From the NCBI GenBank assembly GCA_002150815.3, contig NDFF03000028.1, positions 310,001 to 374,000 on the forward strand: a stretch of 64,000 bases of DNA, written 5' to 3'. A model generated the notes under the pieces. The model searched no databases. It was not told where the DNA came from and saw only the letters and a program-made list of their open reading frames with translations. Source of the stretch: Grammothele lineata. Lineage: Eukaryota > Basidiomycota > Agaricomycetes > Polyporales > Polyporaceae. Shown piece after piece: positions 10,912 to 23,031 of the stretch; position 1 is the stretch's first letter; every line of letters starts with the position of its first letter. The position numbers and the translations under genes were made by a program.

Positions 10912-12509
10912 AAATCTCAAGATAAAGATCGGCCCCCTCCCTTCCCCATCGCCCCTCGCCCTTCGCCCACCGTCCGGGAATCGGCTCCTCCGCGACTCGC
11001 GGGGTTCGCGCGCAGGGTCGAGGGGGCGCAGAACGGGGGTCGCGGACGAGGACAAGGGTGAACATTTGAATGTCCCGGGCTGCTCGGCACAGCGGGCGCG
11101 GTACCTGGAGGACCATGTGCACGTCCGCGCACGGACGATCACAAGCTCTCCCAGGTCGAGTCAGAGTCACGATAGCATTAAATTAAATTAGAGCGATTAC
11201 TGGGTACTGGTACGCGTGCGCTGTGTGTGTTTGTGTTCGATACATCAGTAAATAGTACTGTAACACGATAGCCGTATACACTGCGGGGAAAACCCGCTCC
11301 GAAGCTCGAACAAAACGGACACGTCGCGCGTATACGAGACGGTGGCTCTAAGTTACCGAGACTCGGGCTGCAAGATGGGGGATCGATGGATGATGGATGA
11401 TGATGTCACACGGGGGACGAGGCTCGAGACGATGCATGCGGGGGGGCAAGGAGTAAAGCATTTCCCAAAGAGTGGCGCAAGTAAATAACAACGGATGCAA
11501 ACGAGTGTCCACGGCCATGCGGGCCTACCTACAACGACGACGACGACGACGACGAGCGATGATATACATACCTACCAGCGTGGGGCCTAACGAACGGGGT
11601 TTGGGGGTTGGGGGTATGGGTATGGGCAGGATTGTGAGTCCGACGCGAACCGTACCCGTACCGTGCCAAGCCGTTCGTGGGTAAAGGGAGCGACTACGTG
11701 GTGCGAGAGCAGAACGAGTGGAGGGATCGGATCCGGATGCGGGCGTGTGCGGGTGTGGGTGCAGATGTGGGTGAGGGTGCAGGGGTGTGCGAGGACGAGA
11801 GATTGCAAACGAATGTAAGTTAAGCGACAAGCGTACTTGCGAGCGAAGCGGAGGAACGTGTACACCCCGAGCCAGCTGGGGAAGACGACGCGCGGACGCC
11901 GGAGCATCTCGTATGCATAGAAACTACGTCCAACCAATGTATTCTCGACGACGGTGGTATCGTACAGGCAGTTGAGACATTGGTGGCTTGTGAGAGTACG
12001 CTACGATAGGGTAGGCAGGGTCGTCTAAGCGGGGGTTGGTCGAATTGCAACAGTCCGTGCCGATGCTACGCCCAACACCCTAGGGGGCGTGCTAGGCGCA
12101 ATGCAGCGGAGAGGATAAGGGGTTGGAACGTTGGGAAGAGGGTAACGGATTACGGGGTGGGCAAGGAACAATATTCGCATGGAGGACCGGGGCGGGTGCG
12201 AGGGCGTGGTGAAAGTGCAGACAGGCAAGGAGCCGGACAAGGAGAAACGGAGCCGAGCGAGAGAATGTGTGTGTGCATGTCACGACAATGAGGGACGGGG
12301 TCTCGAATTTTTCCATTCGCGGAAGCATGCATCGACTTCTGCGTCGATACGAAGATATACCAGTACAGCGCGCGAGCCACCCGACGCGGCGAGCCGCCAG
12401 GTTGCCCTTGCGCGCGGATCAACGTGCATACGCCGACGACGAGCAGGGAACGGAGGCAATGAGACCGACCACGGCCCTCGCGAGGCCCCGGGAGCGCGAT
12501 GTGGCGCGC
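10912..12509. other. Gene-free stretch between convergent genes, 1.6 kb
   Basis: This lies between the 3' ends of the cyclin (+) and the Ran1-like kinase (-) and should hold both 3' untranslated regions. It includes GC-rich sequence, G/T-rich words around 11730-11800 and an (ACG) microsatellite. All open frames here are compositionally biased and lack recognisable motifs, so I assign no gene. Confidence 0.5.
11534..11554. repeat. Microsatellite (ACG)x7
   Basis: Seven perfect ACG triplets occur in non-coding sequence between convergent genes. It is an ordinary trinucleotide microsatellite. Confidence 0.85.
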
Positions 12510-15500
12510 TCACCGGCGAAGGGCAGACAGCATCTTCGCAAGTGCGTTGATCTGTCCCTTCTGCACCTTCCTCGGAGATCCGTCGTTCACGTCGCCTCCA
12601 TCGCGTTCCCTGTTGCCGCCCTCGCCGCCACGACCGCCGATGTGATCGAGGTCTGTCGTGCTCGTCGCCGCATCTTGGCGCTGTGCGAGGGGCGAGCGCG
12701 CATGCGGCGGGCGCTCGTTGATCGTGTCCAAAGTGAGGTCCTTCGGTTTGTTCGCCCGCCGCTTGCGCACCGGCGGGCCGCTGAACTTGACGTCGTCGGG
12801 ATTGGGGTACATCTGGCGGGGCAGCTGGTGCAGGTCCCACGGCGTACCGGTGACGACTGAAAAGAGCCGGGAGGTGAGAACGCCGAGCCACGCCTTATCA
12901 GATAGAGGCCACTTACACTTGACGTTCGCCGGCATCTGTATGGGGCGGCCTTGTGAATCGAACGTGGCCTTGCTGTTCTGGCTGCGCCAGCTTTGCGCCG
13001 AAACACTGGTCGCCGCGGTGGAGACGCTCCGAGTGCTGTTGTTGCTGTAGCGCGTGAACGCCGATGTGGACGTGCCCGCGCTCGACATTGAGCTCCGCCA
13101 GTTGCTGGACGCCATCGAACTTGCGCTCGAGGCGAGTGGGCGACCACTGCGTGTGCTCGAAGGCGAGATGCCGCGCTCGGAACGCTTGTCGCCGCTGGCG
13201 CCGTAGGGGCTGGCGTAGCGCCGCTCGGGGCTGTTCCGCGGGTGCGCAGTGCGGAAGGGGGAAGTACCAGATGACGGGCCCCAAGTCGCGCTGCCAGCGG
13301 GGCTCACGGAATATGGCGTGTCCTTGGGGCGGCGGCCGCGGGTCCAGGAGCCCATGTCGTCCACATCCTGCTCGCGATGCGCGGGAGCTGAGCGCGGCTC
13401 CCGAGCGGGAGGCGTCGTGGGGGCGTCCAGGCTCATGAGCAGGTTGGTGACGTTGCTGGCGGTCGCGGACATCTTGGGAGCGAGCTCGGGCAACGGGGGC
13501 ACATCCTCGACGACGGCGGGCGACATCTTGTTCGCGCTGGAAGTGCCTGACGCCTTGCCGAAGGAGAGCTTCCACTTCGATGACTTCTTGGAGATCGACG
13601 GCGTTGTCGGGCTTGGAGACGGGAGAGAAGGAACAGGGGGAACCGAAGCGTTAACGAGAGAGAGCGGCGGCAAAGCCATGCCGGAGGAGGAATACTGCAG
13701 AGCACGAACGTCGGGGGCGGGGGACATCTGTGCGGCGCCGGGTTGGCGCGACGTCCGGGAGATCTCGCGGGCGAGAGCTTGAGAGGCTTGCGCGAGTGTC
13801 TCGAGGGTCGCGTCATGCGCGGAAGAGGGCGTGGTGGGGGACACGGCGGTGGAGACCGAGCCCTTGCCCTTCCGCGCACCGCGCTTCCGTCGCTTGTGGG
13901 TGGAGGCTGAGCGAGAGCCGGATTCGCCCTCCACCTCCGCGTCGAGTTCGTTATGGTCGTTAAGGTCATGAAGCAGCTCCTCGTGCAGGCCCTCCTCCTC
14001 AATCTTCCCATCATGCATGGGCACAAGAATATTGCTGCCCTCGAACCGGTGCTCGAACGCAGGGTCCAGGGAAGGCGCCCGCGAGAGGTTGCGGGAGGCG
14101 CGGCTGGACATCGGCTCTCCGGCAACGAGGGAGTTGCGCAGAGAGGGGCGACGAGAGTGAGGGATCGAGTGGAGGCGGTGGCCCTGCACGGAGGTGATTG
14201 ACACAGTACGCTTGTGGCCGTGGATCGAAGGACCGCCGAGGAGATCGGGCAAGTTCTTGACCCAGTTGCCGAAGGCGCGGGCCGAGATCCGCTGAGAGTC
14301 ATCCTTCGGGTCGTCCAAGATGCAGAAGACGTTGTGGGCCAAGAACTCCGCCACGGGGAGCGTCATCCCGGAAAAGCGCTGCATGAAGAAGTTGACGGGC
14401 TGTTGGCGGTAAAGCTCAAACGACGAGCACACGCCTAGCGTGGTGTCCGTCCAAGGGTTATAATGGTACAACCTACCAGACGATGTCAGCTGCACCTCCC
14501 GAGCTATTCCGCAAACGACTTACATATTGATAAGCACGATACCAAGTGACCAGACGTCGGCTGCTCGCGGAGAATAAGTAGGGTGTAGGTTATTGCGGCA
14601 CTCTGTGAAGTGTGAAGTGAGCGAACACATCACAGAAGGCTTCTTAGGGGCCAGCTCACCGAAACTCATGTAAGGCGCGCTGCCACAATCCATGTCCGCG
14701 GACTCGACATCAGTGGTAGACAGGCCGAAGTCGGTGAGCTTGACGACGACCTTGCGCTCCGAGCGTCCATCGGAGAGCGTCATCCAACCGTCCGTGACGA
14801 TGAAATTTTCAGGCTTGATGTCGCGGTGGAACACAGAGAAATCGTGGCAGGTAGCGACCGCATCGCACATCTGTGAGAACATAGACGCGATGAGGCGGAG
14901 GCGAGTGCGCGAGAGCAGCTGCGAAGGGTTGAGGGAAGAGAGAAGGCCAGGAGTTGGGGGTGTGCGGGATGCGCAGCTTGAGTCCGAGTTGGGGGGCGAG
15001 GTCGACAGGTCGGTCGCGGTGGGGTCGGTTTCGTAGTGGTCGCGGGCTTGTTCGAGGAAATAAAAAAGGTCTTCACCGGGGACAAACTCGAGGAGAAGAA
15101 GCAAAAAAGAAGGGGTCTCGAGGGTGCGATGAAGCGTGACGATGTTGGGGTGGGCCGGGAGCGATTGGTGAATCGTAGCCTGTACAACCGGTTAACCACG
15201 CAAAGCCGATGACCGCATATATGCGCTACTTACCTCGAATAGCTGTGCCGTCAATGCCTCCTCGTCGAGGTTCGCCTTCGACAGCAGCTTGATAGCATAC
15301 TCGCGGCCGTACTCCGTGCACTGGTTACCGGACGATCCGTCGTCTAGATCCATACGACCGAGAGTGGCGGCGTGACCATCATCGGAAGGCTGAGGGCGCG
15401 AAAGAACCTCGCGCACGAGATACACGACGGCGTAGCTGCCGGTACCCAGCTTTCGGACGACCTCATACTCCTTCGCCGGTTCATCATAGTCGACCCGCGG

Positions 15501-16001
15501 CTCAGATGAGCTTATCGGGACCCGGAAGATCATCTCGCCCTGGAGGTACAAGCCCTCTCCGACCAAATCTCCCTGCGAGAGGACGTCGACGGTGCCGTAA
15601 GACAGCGAGGAGCGCCCGCCCGAGCTCGAGCGACCGTCGTACGAAGGGAGATTGGAGCGAAGCGGGTGGGGCGAGCGGGGGATTGAACTGGGAAGCTGCC
15701 GTGGCGAAGAAGTGAGAGGAGAGCGATGGATCAGTTTCGGAGGGGCGGTGGATATGGGAGAGGGGAGTGGGGAAGGGTAGGTAGAGGCGGATGCCGAGGA
15801 GGCGGGAGATAGAGCATGGGGGATGGCGATGGGGGCTACGGGGTGGGGGCGGGGGGCGACGGCCCGGTCATGAACGGCGAGCTTTGCAAGTCTGGAAGAG
15901 CCATTGCGACGGTCGTCTTGATCTCTGTCTCTACCGGGTGCGGGGGTGCGCTTCGAGGAGGACAGGGAGAGTGGGGGGAGCTGGACTGGATACTGCAACA
16001 T
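12510..16001 (-). CDS. Ran1/Pat1-like serine/threonine protein kinase
   Basis: The ATG at 16001 begins a Ser/Pro-rich leader of about 170 residues, followed by a kinase domain spread over several exons. Visible subdomains are the glycine loop KLGTGSYAVVYLVRE, the lysine motif YAIKLLSKA, the hinge LLLLLEFVPGEDLFYFLEQA, the catalytic loop HRDIKPENF, the magnesium loop KLTDFGLST, the activation-segment end GSAPYMSFE (an APE variant) and DVWSLGIVLINMLYHYNPW. After the kinase core come about 500 residues of low-complexity Ser/Thr/Arg sequence. A conserved patch near the end (TGTPWDLHQLPRQMYPNPDD) is formed by an intron at about 12858-12914. The stop is TGA at 12510-12512. The catalytic core and insert pattern resemble S. 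pombe Ran1/Pat1 and budding-yeast Sks1/Vhs1, kinases of meiotic entry and nutrient response. All catalytic residues are present. The subfamily label is moderately sure; a role in nutrition or development is only inferred. Confidence 0.85.
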
Positions 16002-18061
16002 TAGAGGGGAAGCTAAGGGTCGTAGGCCGAGGAAGACGGGTCTGCGCTCAAATCTTTCTCGAGAGGAAGAGGAGGGCGAGATGTCCAGGGGGAAGGTGGG
16101 CTACAGACGGACGAGAACTGGCTCGATATGCATGCAGATAGGTGGCGGATAGGTGAGCCTAACCAGTCGACGGGGGTGGTGCTCTCCTATGAGCTCCTGT
16201 CGGACACGAGGGGGAGACTCGGACGCCCCAGGACGTCTGCGAGGGAGACGGGAGCCCGGCTTGGGGAAGCGATAGGCAGCAGACGGGTGGGAGATGGCAG
16301 CAGGAAGCAAAGCTGTGGGCGGGGATTGAAATGGGAGCGCGGGGGGAAGGCGGGCGCGTGAGGAGGGGAGGGGGGCGGGGGCGTCAGAGAGGGGCTGGAT
16401 GTCGGTCGGGGACGAACTCACCGCTGCTCCAACCACGACAACCTGAGAGGACGGCCGAGAGGAGGAAGAGGAAGGGGGGGAGAGAGAAGGATGGGCACGA
16501 GGAGATTAGGCTAAGGTCTATGGGGACGGGCACGGCTGGCGCAGCACATGGTCTTCTCTTCCACGGAGCCACGCGTGTTCTTCTACCATTCCTTATTTCC
16601 CCCATTATTATTCCTGGGGGGCTTATGCCACGCTTATGGGCCGCCTATGCCGCGGCTTATTCTGAGCGCGGCTGGGCGGCTCAGAGCGGTGCACGCCGTT
16701 TCAATACCATCAGCGAGCATCAGCCCATCCATCCACCACCCGTCTCTATTCCCGTCCGCGTGCTCCCAAGCCCATGTGCCTCCCTATCGCCCCGCCCCGA
16801 CGCTGTTTTCCCGCCCCTTCCCCGCGACCCACTACGCTCGCTTCCGACCCCGACGCTGCGAGTCCGTGGCACGCTGGCTGCGAGTGCGCCCCAGCTTGCC
16901 GCGGCTAGTGCCCCCGCCCCACCGTCCTCATGAGCTGGGCCCGCCCCCGCCCAGGCCCGGACGCAGTCTGTGCCCGCCGAGACGCCCCCGCCGGGTTCGT
17001 GTGAGAACGGAGAAGGGCCCAACAGCCGTCCTTGTGCACCCTCTGATCACGCCCCCCTTCGCTCTCACCTGCGCCACACGAACGTTCACGACAGTCTCCG
17101 CTCGCTCGGACGCGCCCTGTCAAAAGTCTCACCCGGCCCTCCCCCGCGCGCCCCTCTCTGCCAGCCTGGCCCCTCGCGTCGCGGTATGTATGTACGACGT
17201 ACATGTATGTAACACCGTCGCCCAGCGCGCTACGTCCGTCGCGCGTCCGTCGCGCAAATTCACCGGCCCTCATCCACGCCGCCCGCTGACCCTGCCGGAC
17301 GTGTTCCGGATCGGGCTCCCTGCACGCCGTCGCGCGCCGCGCTGGGTCCATATGCTCGCACCGAATGCGCCAGGCACGCTGCCCATCCTGTGTGATCCAC
17401 ACCCTGCGCCAGACCGGGACTGGACCGCCTGCGCGCGCTCTGTACCGCGTCGGAACGCCCGGCTTGCGTCCGTGCCCACGCCGCCAGGACCGGGCACGGC
17501 CAGGACAGCGCAAGGACAGCGAAGGCCCAAGGGCGCGGCGCCACCGACGGGCATCCTGACATCGACGGCGCGACCGCGCCATCGACGCGTCGGAAGCATC
17601 CCTCCCTCGGTGCGACTTCAGATTGAGATTTTCTCGAGCACGCGCCCGCCGCCGGCAAAGATAGTTCTGGAAAAGGGCCAGCTGCGCGCTCCTGCGCGGG
17701 GCCTAAAACCGTCCCCGCCTGTTGCCGCACTAGAATCGCGGCGACTGCACGCTGCTTCCCCGCTTCGAATTCTTCCACGCTCCAGTGGCCTCCCCTGTAA
17801 CCCGAATACTTACAACCCCTCCGACATATCATCATCCTCTATCGCCTTTCTGACGTGTGCCGGCTGTGCCCCCGTTACTAACCCAAATACTCTGAAAACG
17901 GCGAGATCCTTTTCGCCTTCCTTCGAACATCATATTCGCCTCACAACATGTTGATCTTGTACACCGCGCGGACCGTCCGCAGCGTCTCTGTGCAACACAT
18001 TCAACGTCTGTATCTACACCCTCGTCCGACTGTCGTACGCTGCGTACGACATCGCGCAAAC
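16002..18061. other. GC-rich gene-free region, 2.1 kb
   Basis: This lies between the kinase start codon and the UTP6 stop, both genes reading leftward. A consensus donor (GTGAGT on the minus strand near 16413-16420) suggests a 5' untranslated exon of the kinase. A very long open plus-strand frame (16548-17954) exists but is dominated by Pro, Arg and Ser and shows no domain, so I treat it as a composition effect. Confidence 0.45.
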
Positions 18062-21056
18062 CTACGCCGCCGCCGGAACCTCCTCCCCGGCCTCTCGTTC
18101 TGTGACGTGACGATCGTCTTCGCCCGGAACCTCCTCTCCATCCAGGACCGTCCTCCACCGCCGCTCCACCTCCTGCCCGGCGGCATCTCCCAGCGCGCTC
18201 CTCGCCCTTGCGACGACCGCTATCGCCTCCTTCCCCTGGCCCCTGCGCAGCAGCCATGTGGCCCACGCCGTCGTCGCCTCCACTCCATTGCTGCGTCGCC
18301 ACTGCTCGTATATTGCACGCACCACACGCTCGTCGCCAGCAGCGCGCGCACCAGAAGCCGCCGGCCCCCCGCCGCTTAACCCGACGGCGCTCGCGTCGGC
18401 ACCGCGCGCGTGCTCGCCCTCGCCCGCCGTCGTCTCCTGCGTGAACACCTCCTTCCACACCCGCGCGGTCGGCGCGTAGGCGGTCGCAATTCGTCGCACG
18501 AGCGCGAGGCGCGCCTCGGTGTCGCGCGCCTCCTTTGCCTGCGCATGCGTGCTCACGTCCATGCTCGTGCTCGGGGAGGCGGCGGCGCCAGCAGCAGCTG
18601 ACGTGGAGCTCGGATGGTGCGCGATCGAGCACGGTTGATGACGCGACGACAGCGCGCGGTGCGTCGCGGCTGCGTACCGTATCAGGAGCACCTCGTGGAC
18701 CGCGCCCGCCGCGTCCGCCGGGGCCCGGATAAGCCGGCTCTCGTCAAGCAAATGCTGTGCAGGGCGAAATAAAGAATGGGCGCGCCGCGGGGGGACCGCA
18801 CCGGTCCCGGCGAGCAGCACAAACGTCGGGCGCGTAAGTGGTGTTGTACAAACTCGCGAGGCGGATACTGCGCACCTCGAGCAGCTGGACGTCAGTGACC
18901 GCATCTGGACCCGCGTCGATGCCGGGTGATGTTGCGCCTGGGCGCAATGAAGGCCGGACTTGCGGTGCGAGGCCCCACAGCCAGACGTCTTGCACGGCGT
19001 CGTCCTGGGCTTGTCTCCGGGCCTCTTCCCATGCACGTTTGACGTCTTCTGGCTCGGCAAACGCACGCTCAGCGTCTAATCGCGCTAACCATACGGATGT
19101 GCTGACGGGCGACTTGCTCGTGTGCCTACGCGACGCACGCAGGATCTTTTCCGGTGTGTTCACCTTCGGCGGAAGCAGCGAGGTCCCGAGCGATGCGTGA
19201 TGTGAGACAAGGAGCCGTATGTGCGCCGCGAGCAGGGCGGGTGGCACAGGGTCGGGAAGTTGCTGGATCAGGAGGTGAAGAGCGGTGATCAGGTAGGCTT
19301 TCTGTCGAGCGCATGTGAGTACGGGAAATTGCATGTGCTTTGTGCTGTAAATGAAACACGGCGACAAACGATCAAAACGCGCAAACCAGTATGCTGCAGA
19401 AATTCGCGAGCACGCGTTCGCAACGTCGATCTCATTCAGACAAACAAAGTCGCTTCAGAGCATGCCAGCAAGCTGCCAGCATGCGACCAACGTGAACGAC
19501 AAAGGCCAAGGTACTCCGGCAAGCCCGTCCGAAGCGGAGGTCTCGTGTTGTCGGCGGAGACGCGAGATAAGGTATGTACTCACCAGGGTGTTGTCGACAT
19601 CCTTCCCGCACCACTCTTGGACGAACTCGGCGTACACGCTCGAAACGCCGGGGGTCATATCACCCACGGACCTTCTCACGTTGTCTGAAAGTTGTACATT
19701 AGCAATCTTCAGAGCTTCGACGAGCGGTTCTCCGACGAGGTTCGGCGTGAGATGTCGTGTGGCTGCCATTTTTATCGCGCCTGGGTGGGAAGGTAATGTG
19801 TCGCGGAGGAGGGTGTGTAGATGTTCCAGGAGAGACTCTTTGAGAGGTTGCGGGGAGGGATATGTTGACACGAGCTCGTTCAATGAAGTGAATAGCTCGA
19901 TTCGAGGTATCGCTGTGAGAGCACGAATGATTCCTAACACATAGCGGAGTCTTGCACTGTGCGGGCGTACCTTTCACTGCGCTTGTTATCACCGACCTGA
20001 CGATCGCCCCATCCATAATTTCCCTGCGCGCGGCCTCGTCTTCACCAACCCCCTCACCATCAACGTCCATGCCGTCCGCGGCATCAGTTGTCACGGGTTC
20101 TTCGTCGCCCAGGCCTTGCCATAGGTCCTTCTCCCCACCGTCTGTCTCCCTACGCTCGTCCGTTCCCAGGCCGGTGGCCTTTCCCTTTCCTTTCACGTCA
20201 ATTCCTAGGACGCTCCATCGCCGACGCAAACTTTCCACAAACCCCAACTCCATTCGCACGTACTCGCGCCACATCTCGACGCTGTCCGCGTTCAGCCGCA
20301 GACCGCGCTGGAGCAGCGTACGCGCCGCCGAGGGTGACAGGTGTTCTAGCTCGTGGGACGCGGCGAGCACGTACAATGCGGGGACATTGGGATGCAATTG
20401 AAGCGCACTGCCATTGTATGGGGTGAGTGCCCGCGACTGGAGAGGTGCACGGCGACAAGGGTGCAATACTGACCGTGCGGTAATGCGTCCGACGAGCGAA
20501 CGTGCCCCCTCCTTCTTCGCAACCTGGATGTACTGTATCCACAGTCCAACGTCGCCCTTGAACTTCTTCAGCGCACGCTCGAATATTTGGAACTGGCGCC
20601 GAACAAGAGCGTAGTCGGATACGGAGGGTGGACCTTTCTCGATTTCTGCGCCGTCCAGGTGAAACGCTTCAGGAATCATCAGGCGGAAGGCAACGAGGAA
20701 GGTGTGCTTACTCAGACGTTCCGCGCGTTTCTTCCGCAACGCTTCCAAACTCATCTCGTATGTGGCATACCGAAGAAAGTCGGCCTTCTTCGGTATGCGG
20801 CGGACGAGTGCGGTCTCGAACGCAGTCCGCTTTTGCATTATTTGTTTGGCTTCTTTCTGTGTGCATGACGCTGACAGTCAATTACGACATAGTCCTAATA
20901 CATCGAGGTGTTGTATTCCGGGTACATACTTGAGTAAAAAGACCCTTTTGGACAAGGTCCTTGAGCTCGGAGAGCATCTGGAAGCGCATTAATACGGCAT
21001 CTGTTACGAGTATAAGGGTGGCGTACCTGCTCCTGTTGAAACTGCACCCGCTCCAT
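18062..21056 (-). CDS. UTP6: U3 snoRNP protein UTP6
   Basis: UTP6 is a subunit of the small-subunit processome (UTP-B complex) that acts in nucleolar 18S pre-rRNA maturation. The start at 21056 gives a ten-codon exon, MERVQFQQEQ, that splices to MLSELKDLVQKGLFTQ. The next exon gives KEAKQIMQKRTAFETALVRR and FLRYATYEMSLEALRKKRAE. These are the hallmark N-terminal sequences of UTP6. Downstream come HAT-type helical repeats: RRQFQIFERALKKFKGDVGL with WIQYIQVAKKEGA, LYVLAASHELEHLSPSAART and WREYVRMELGF. The C-terminal half is more divergent and Ala/Arg-rich and ends at TAG 18062-18064. About eight introns are inferred; the borders around 19300-19570 and 19940-19975 are the least certain. It is divergent from the disordered-protein gene. 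Confidence 0.9.
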
Positions 21057-21549
21057 GATTAATTATGACCGCCCGCGGACCTAGGAGAGAGGTGGACGGG
21101 AGACGAGGGACAGAGCACGGAGGATGTGGCCGCAGGTGCTGCAGCACGGAACAGAAATTGTTGCACCCACGTGCCGATATCCACGTGAGGCGTCCAACAT
21201 ATCTGGATCTCTGCTCCCGAAGCAAGCGGAGTCACAATTTGGACTAGAAAGGGATTCATACTTGCCTATGTGCATCCTCAACTATGTCCAAGTAGCTCCA
21301 AAAAGGCTCTAGCAGTATTTCTGATACCAGTACTCCACTGTCCGCCCTCAAGATACTCAGAAAACCGTATGTGAACAGACACGCGAGGGTGCAGCAGATG
21401 GGCGCCTTGCGCCTCGGATGGTGCGGAGTTTTCGGTGCGACGGTTTTGAGTTCCGGCAGACGCGCCGTCGGGCGGAGCAGAGTCGAGAGGCGCTGTCGAG
21501 CAGAGCTTCCCCCTCAGCTTTGCCTCCGTCCCCCTCCACCACATCCACG
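21057..21549. promoter_or_regulatory. Divergent promoter region UTP6/disordered protein
   Basis: The 493 bp separates the UTP6 start (leftward) from the ATG at 21550 (rightward). It is presumed to hold both promoters. No clear TATA box or operator was identified. Confidence 0.45.
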
Positions 21550-23031
21550 ATGCCCGCCAAAGCACATAGACCAGCAATGGTCCGCACACACTCCCGCTCG
21601 TCGTCTGGAGGCTCTTCCAAAGCTGGTCTCGGTCTCCAATTTACCCAGAGAGACCCCCCACCTCCGCGAGTAGCTGATAAAGCCAAGAAGTCTGGCCATG
21701 TTCATCACGAGGTGCGTCCGCTCTGTGTGCGGTAGTCTGTACTGCAACAGTCGCCCTAATCCCCTATGTCTGCATTGCGTATCATGTAGCCCACTGCGCG
21801 CGTCGCCAGCGCCCACCTCATGCGGTCCAACAGCGGGATTCGCGTACATTCAAGGGAGAACATCGCTGCGGCCATTCGTCGGGCCCCCACGCCCAACGCT
21901 GTCGCGAAGCCGAACGGTGCCAAACAGAAGGTGGACTTCTCTATATCCAGTCAGGGCGAGGGCGAGGACGAGGACGAATGGGTGTCAAGCGAGAGTGGTG
22001 CCGCAACACCGAACGAAGGATCCGACTCGGAGACCACTCCGATCGAGCAGGTTCCGAAGCGTCTTGCAGCGATTACTGCACATGCTCAACAAACCCAGGC
22101 CAACGCCACCACCAGTCACGATGTCGCGACCCCGAGGGCCGTTCCACCGACCTTGCCTCGTGTTGATACAGCGCGTTTATCCCCACTCCCGCGCGTTCCG
22201 ACTGTGCGCGATCTGACGAGCCCAGGAGAGAAGGAGCAACCCAAAGCCTCGTCTAGGCAATCGCAGCGGGATCAGCAGCGGCCGCAAGTAGCCATCCAAA
22301 TCTCTAGCCCCACTCCGCCCGCAACTAAGGCGCTCTCAGAAACTCATTCCCCACCTCGCCGGTCGCCCGACATCGACAACGCTCGCAAACGACAATCCAT
22401 GACGCGACCTCCGTCAACGCACTCCATAACGTCTCCCGTGACCCTGCGGCCACATCCGCTCATCCGAGGCAATTCTTACGGCCAAGGCGTATTTGCAGGA
22501 AAGCCCGCTCCGCTCGCACCTTTGGCCACTGTATTACCGGACTCTGCCTCCGGGCAGCTGACCACCGCCTCCTCTTCGCCGACTAGCCTCCGTGCCAGCT
22601 CTCCTACCAGTATCCGCACCACATCTGCCTCCCCTAACATGTCCTCTCCTTCATCATCGCAAGCCCATCGCCAGCTTCGGCGCACTTCTACCTCCTCCGT
22701 AGCGTCCAGCGCAACGATGCCCGTCCAGCCCACCGTCGAGAAGTTGTCCGGCCGATCCCAGCACGATCGGAACCGGACGCTTTCCACAATATCCTCCAGC
22801 TCTTCGATCGCCGCGCTGACGAATTTCGCGCTGCGGTCCGCCCCATCCCCCACGCGCCCGCCTCTCCACATCACGTCCCACTTCCCGCCGCAAGACCAGA
22901 ACAACACGTTGGAGACGATTCACCCGCTATTGCCGCCGCCATACCTCAGCGCGCACCTCACTGTGCTGGCGTATCGAAACCCCATCGCGGAGTCATATGA
23001 TAGGGTCATTAGGGCGAAGCAGCGCAGGTGA
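21550..23031 (+). CDS. Ser/Pro-rich disordered protein of unknown function
   Basis: Two exons (21550-21711 and 21790-23031) join in phase 0 to give about 467 residues. The N-terminus has a basic, Ser-rich leader (VRTHSRSSSGGSSKAGLGLQ) and then a short motif, SNSGIRVHSRENIAAAIRR. An acidic patch EGEDEDEWVSSESGAATPNE follows. The centre is Ser/Pro/Thr-rich without predicted structure. The C-terminus has IHPLLPPPYLSAHLTVLAYR and ESYDRVIRAKQRR. The combination of an acidic patch with a WxSxESG core and a conserved C-terminal LLPPPYL element resembles a conserved but uncharacterised agaricomycete protein family. I cannot assign a function. The acceptor at 21789 was chosen because it alone keeps the frame. 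Confidence 0.7.
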
